Source: Alphaproteobacteria bacterium (GTDB lineage: Bacteria > Pseudomonadota > Alphaproteobacteria > ATCC43930 > CGMCC-115725). Taken from it: a stretch of 6,961 nucleotides of DNA. The notes under the pieces were generated by a model, which was given only the letters and a program-made list of their open reading frames with translations, made no database searches and was not told where the DNA came from. The stretch is taken from assembly GCA_005884825.1 (NCBI GenBank), contig VAZT01000228.1, forward strand, positions 1 to 6,961, written 5' to 3'. The translations under genes were made by a program, and so were the position numbers. Positions 6,716 to 6,961 of this stretch are shown here, one piece after another (within the stretch, counting starts at the first letter, position 1; each line of letters starts with the position of its first letter).

Positions 6716-6746
6716 CTCCGCCGACTGCCCTCTGCAAGAGGACGCC

Positions 6747-6961
6747 ATGCCGCCAAGCAATACCGATCCGGCGCTATTGCCGGCCCATGTCATGTCGGAC
6801 GAGATCGGAGCCGGCCGACTGTCGCCGATCGATATTGTCGATGCGGCACTGGCGCGGATCGATACCCATGAAAGGAAGCTGCACGCCTTTGTCGAGGTTT
6901 ATGACAAGGAGGCGCGGCTCGCCGCTGAGGCGGCGGAGAAGGCGATCCGCTCGGGGCATCG
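6747..6961 (+). CDS. Amidase-family protein (GatA-like amidase signature), N-terminal part
   Basis: The first 71 codons of a gene run off the right edge. The segment LSPIDIVDAALARIDTHERK, then LHAFVEVYDKEARLAAEAAE and KAIRSGH, matches the start of amidase signature enzymes. In these the helix LSPxDxVxAxLxRI is followed by LxAFVxV and the AxxAD/EKAIRxG region, before the glycine-rich GPLHGVPIALKD loop, which lies beyond the window. Such enzymes hydrolyse amide bonds with a Ser-cisSer-Lys triad, none of which is in view. AAGAGGA at 6736-6742 is a good Shine-Dalgarno four bases before the ATG at 6747, so this start is preferred over the in-frame ATG at 6792. The gene starts 31 bases after the end of recognisable molybdenum-hydroxylase homology. 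It may have lost its own upstream region or once been transcribed with that gene. True GatA of tRNA-dependent amidation is less likely without gatC or gatB nearby, but cannot be excluded. Confidence 0.85.
   Translation, partial: MPPSNTDPALLPAHVMSDEIGAGRLSPIDIVDAALARIDTHERKLHAFVEVYDKEARLAAEAAEKAIRSGH

Noticed and set aside
6515..6871. A separate 118-codon + strand gene
   Set aside because: Its first ~65 residues are the continuing molybdenum hydroxylase homology and the rest overlaps the amidase start in another frame. It is part of the pseudogene.

Overview
The window is GC-rich, with codons strongly biased to G/C at third positions. The gene families and a CATTCCGGGG / CCCCGGAATG palindromic repeat of a type I associate with Bradyrhizobium and Rhodopseudomonas chromosomes suggest an alphaproteobacterium of that group. 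The taxonomic call is inference. No rRNA, tRNA, CRISPR array, transposase or phage gene is visible.

Left part (1-4022, all + strand): the 3' end of an ABC exporter ATPase overlaps by 38 bases a HlyD-type membrane fusion protein, the usual inner-membrane pair of a type I secretion system. A 145-base nested palindromic repeat follows, and then a long gene encoding about 16 consecutive Sel1 (TPR-like) repeats. The GTG at 1944 overlaps the hlyD stop codon, and its frame runs unbroken through the repeat into the Sel1 gene. The repeat may therefore sit inside a formerly tightly coupled third gene of the operon.

Middle part (4023-5595): a small minus-strand gene for a protein with one C-terminal membrane segment converges on the Sel1 gene, with a hairpin between them. 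It is divergent from a complete class III (CaiB/BaiF) CoA-transferase gene. A second hairpin lies between that gene and the next convergent gene.

Right part (5596-6961): a minus-strand DUF2852 membrane protein is preceded by an almost perfect 33-base inverted repeat that overlaps its ribosome binding site. Divergent from it is a decayed N-terminal fragment of a xanthine dehydrogenase / CO dehydrogenase large subunit, with an internal deletion, two frame changes and loss of the rest of the gene. The window ends in the first 71 codons of an amidase-family gene, which runs off the right edge.

The secretion genes plausibly work together. The CoA-transferase, molybdenum-hydroxylase relic and amidase suggest a small-molecule catabolic neighbourhood, but nothing here fixes a substrate. 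The points most worth checking are the in-frame repeat upstream of the Sel1 gene, the Sel1 protein as a partner of the exporter, and the 33-base inverted repeat before the DUF2852 gene.
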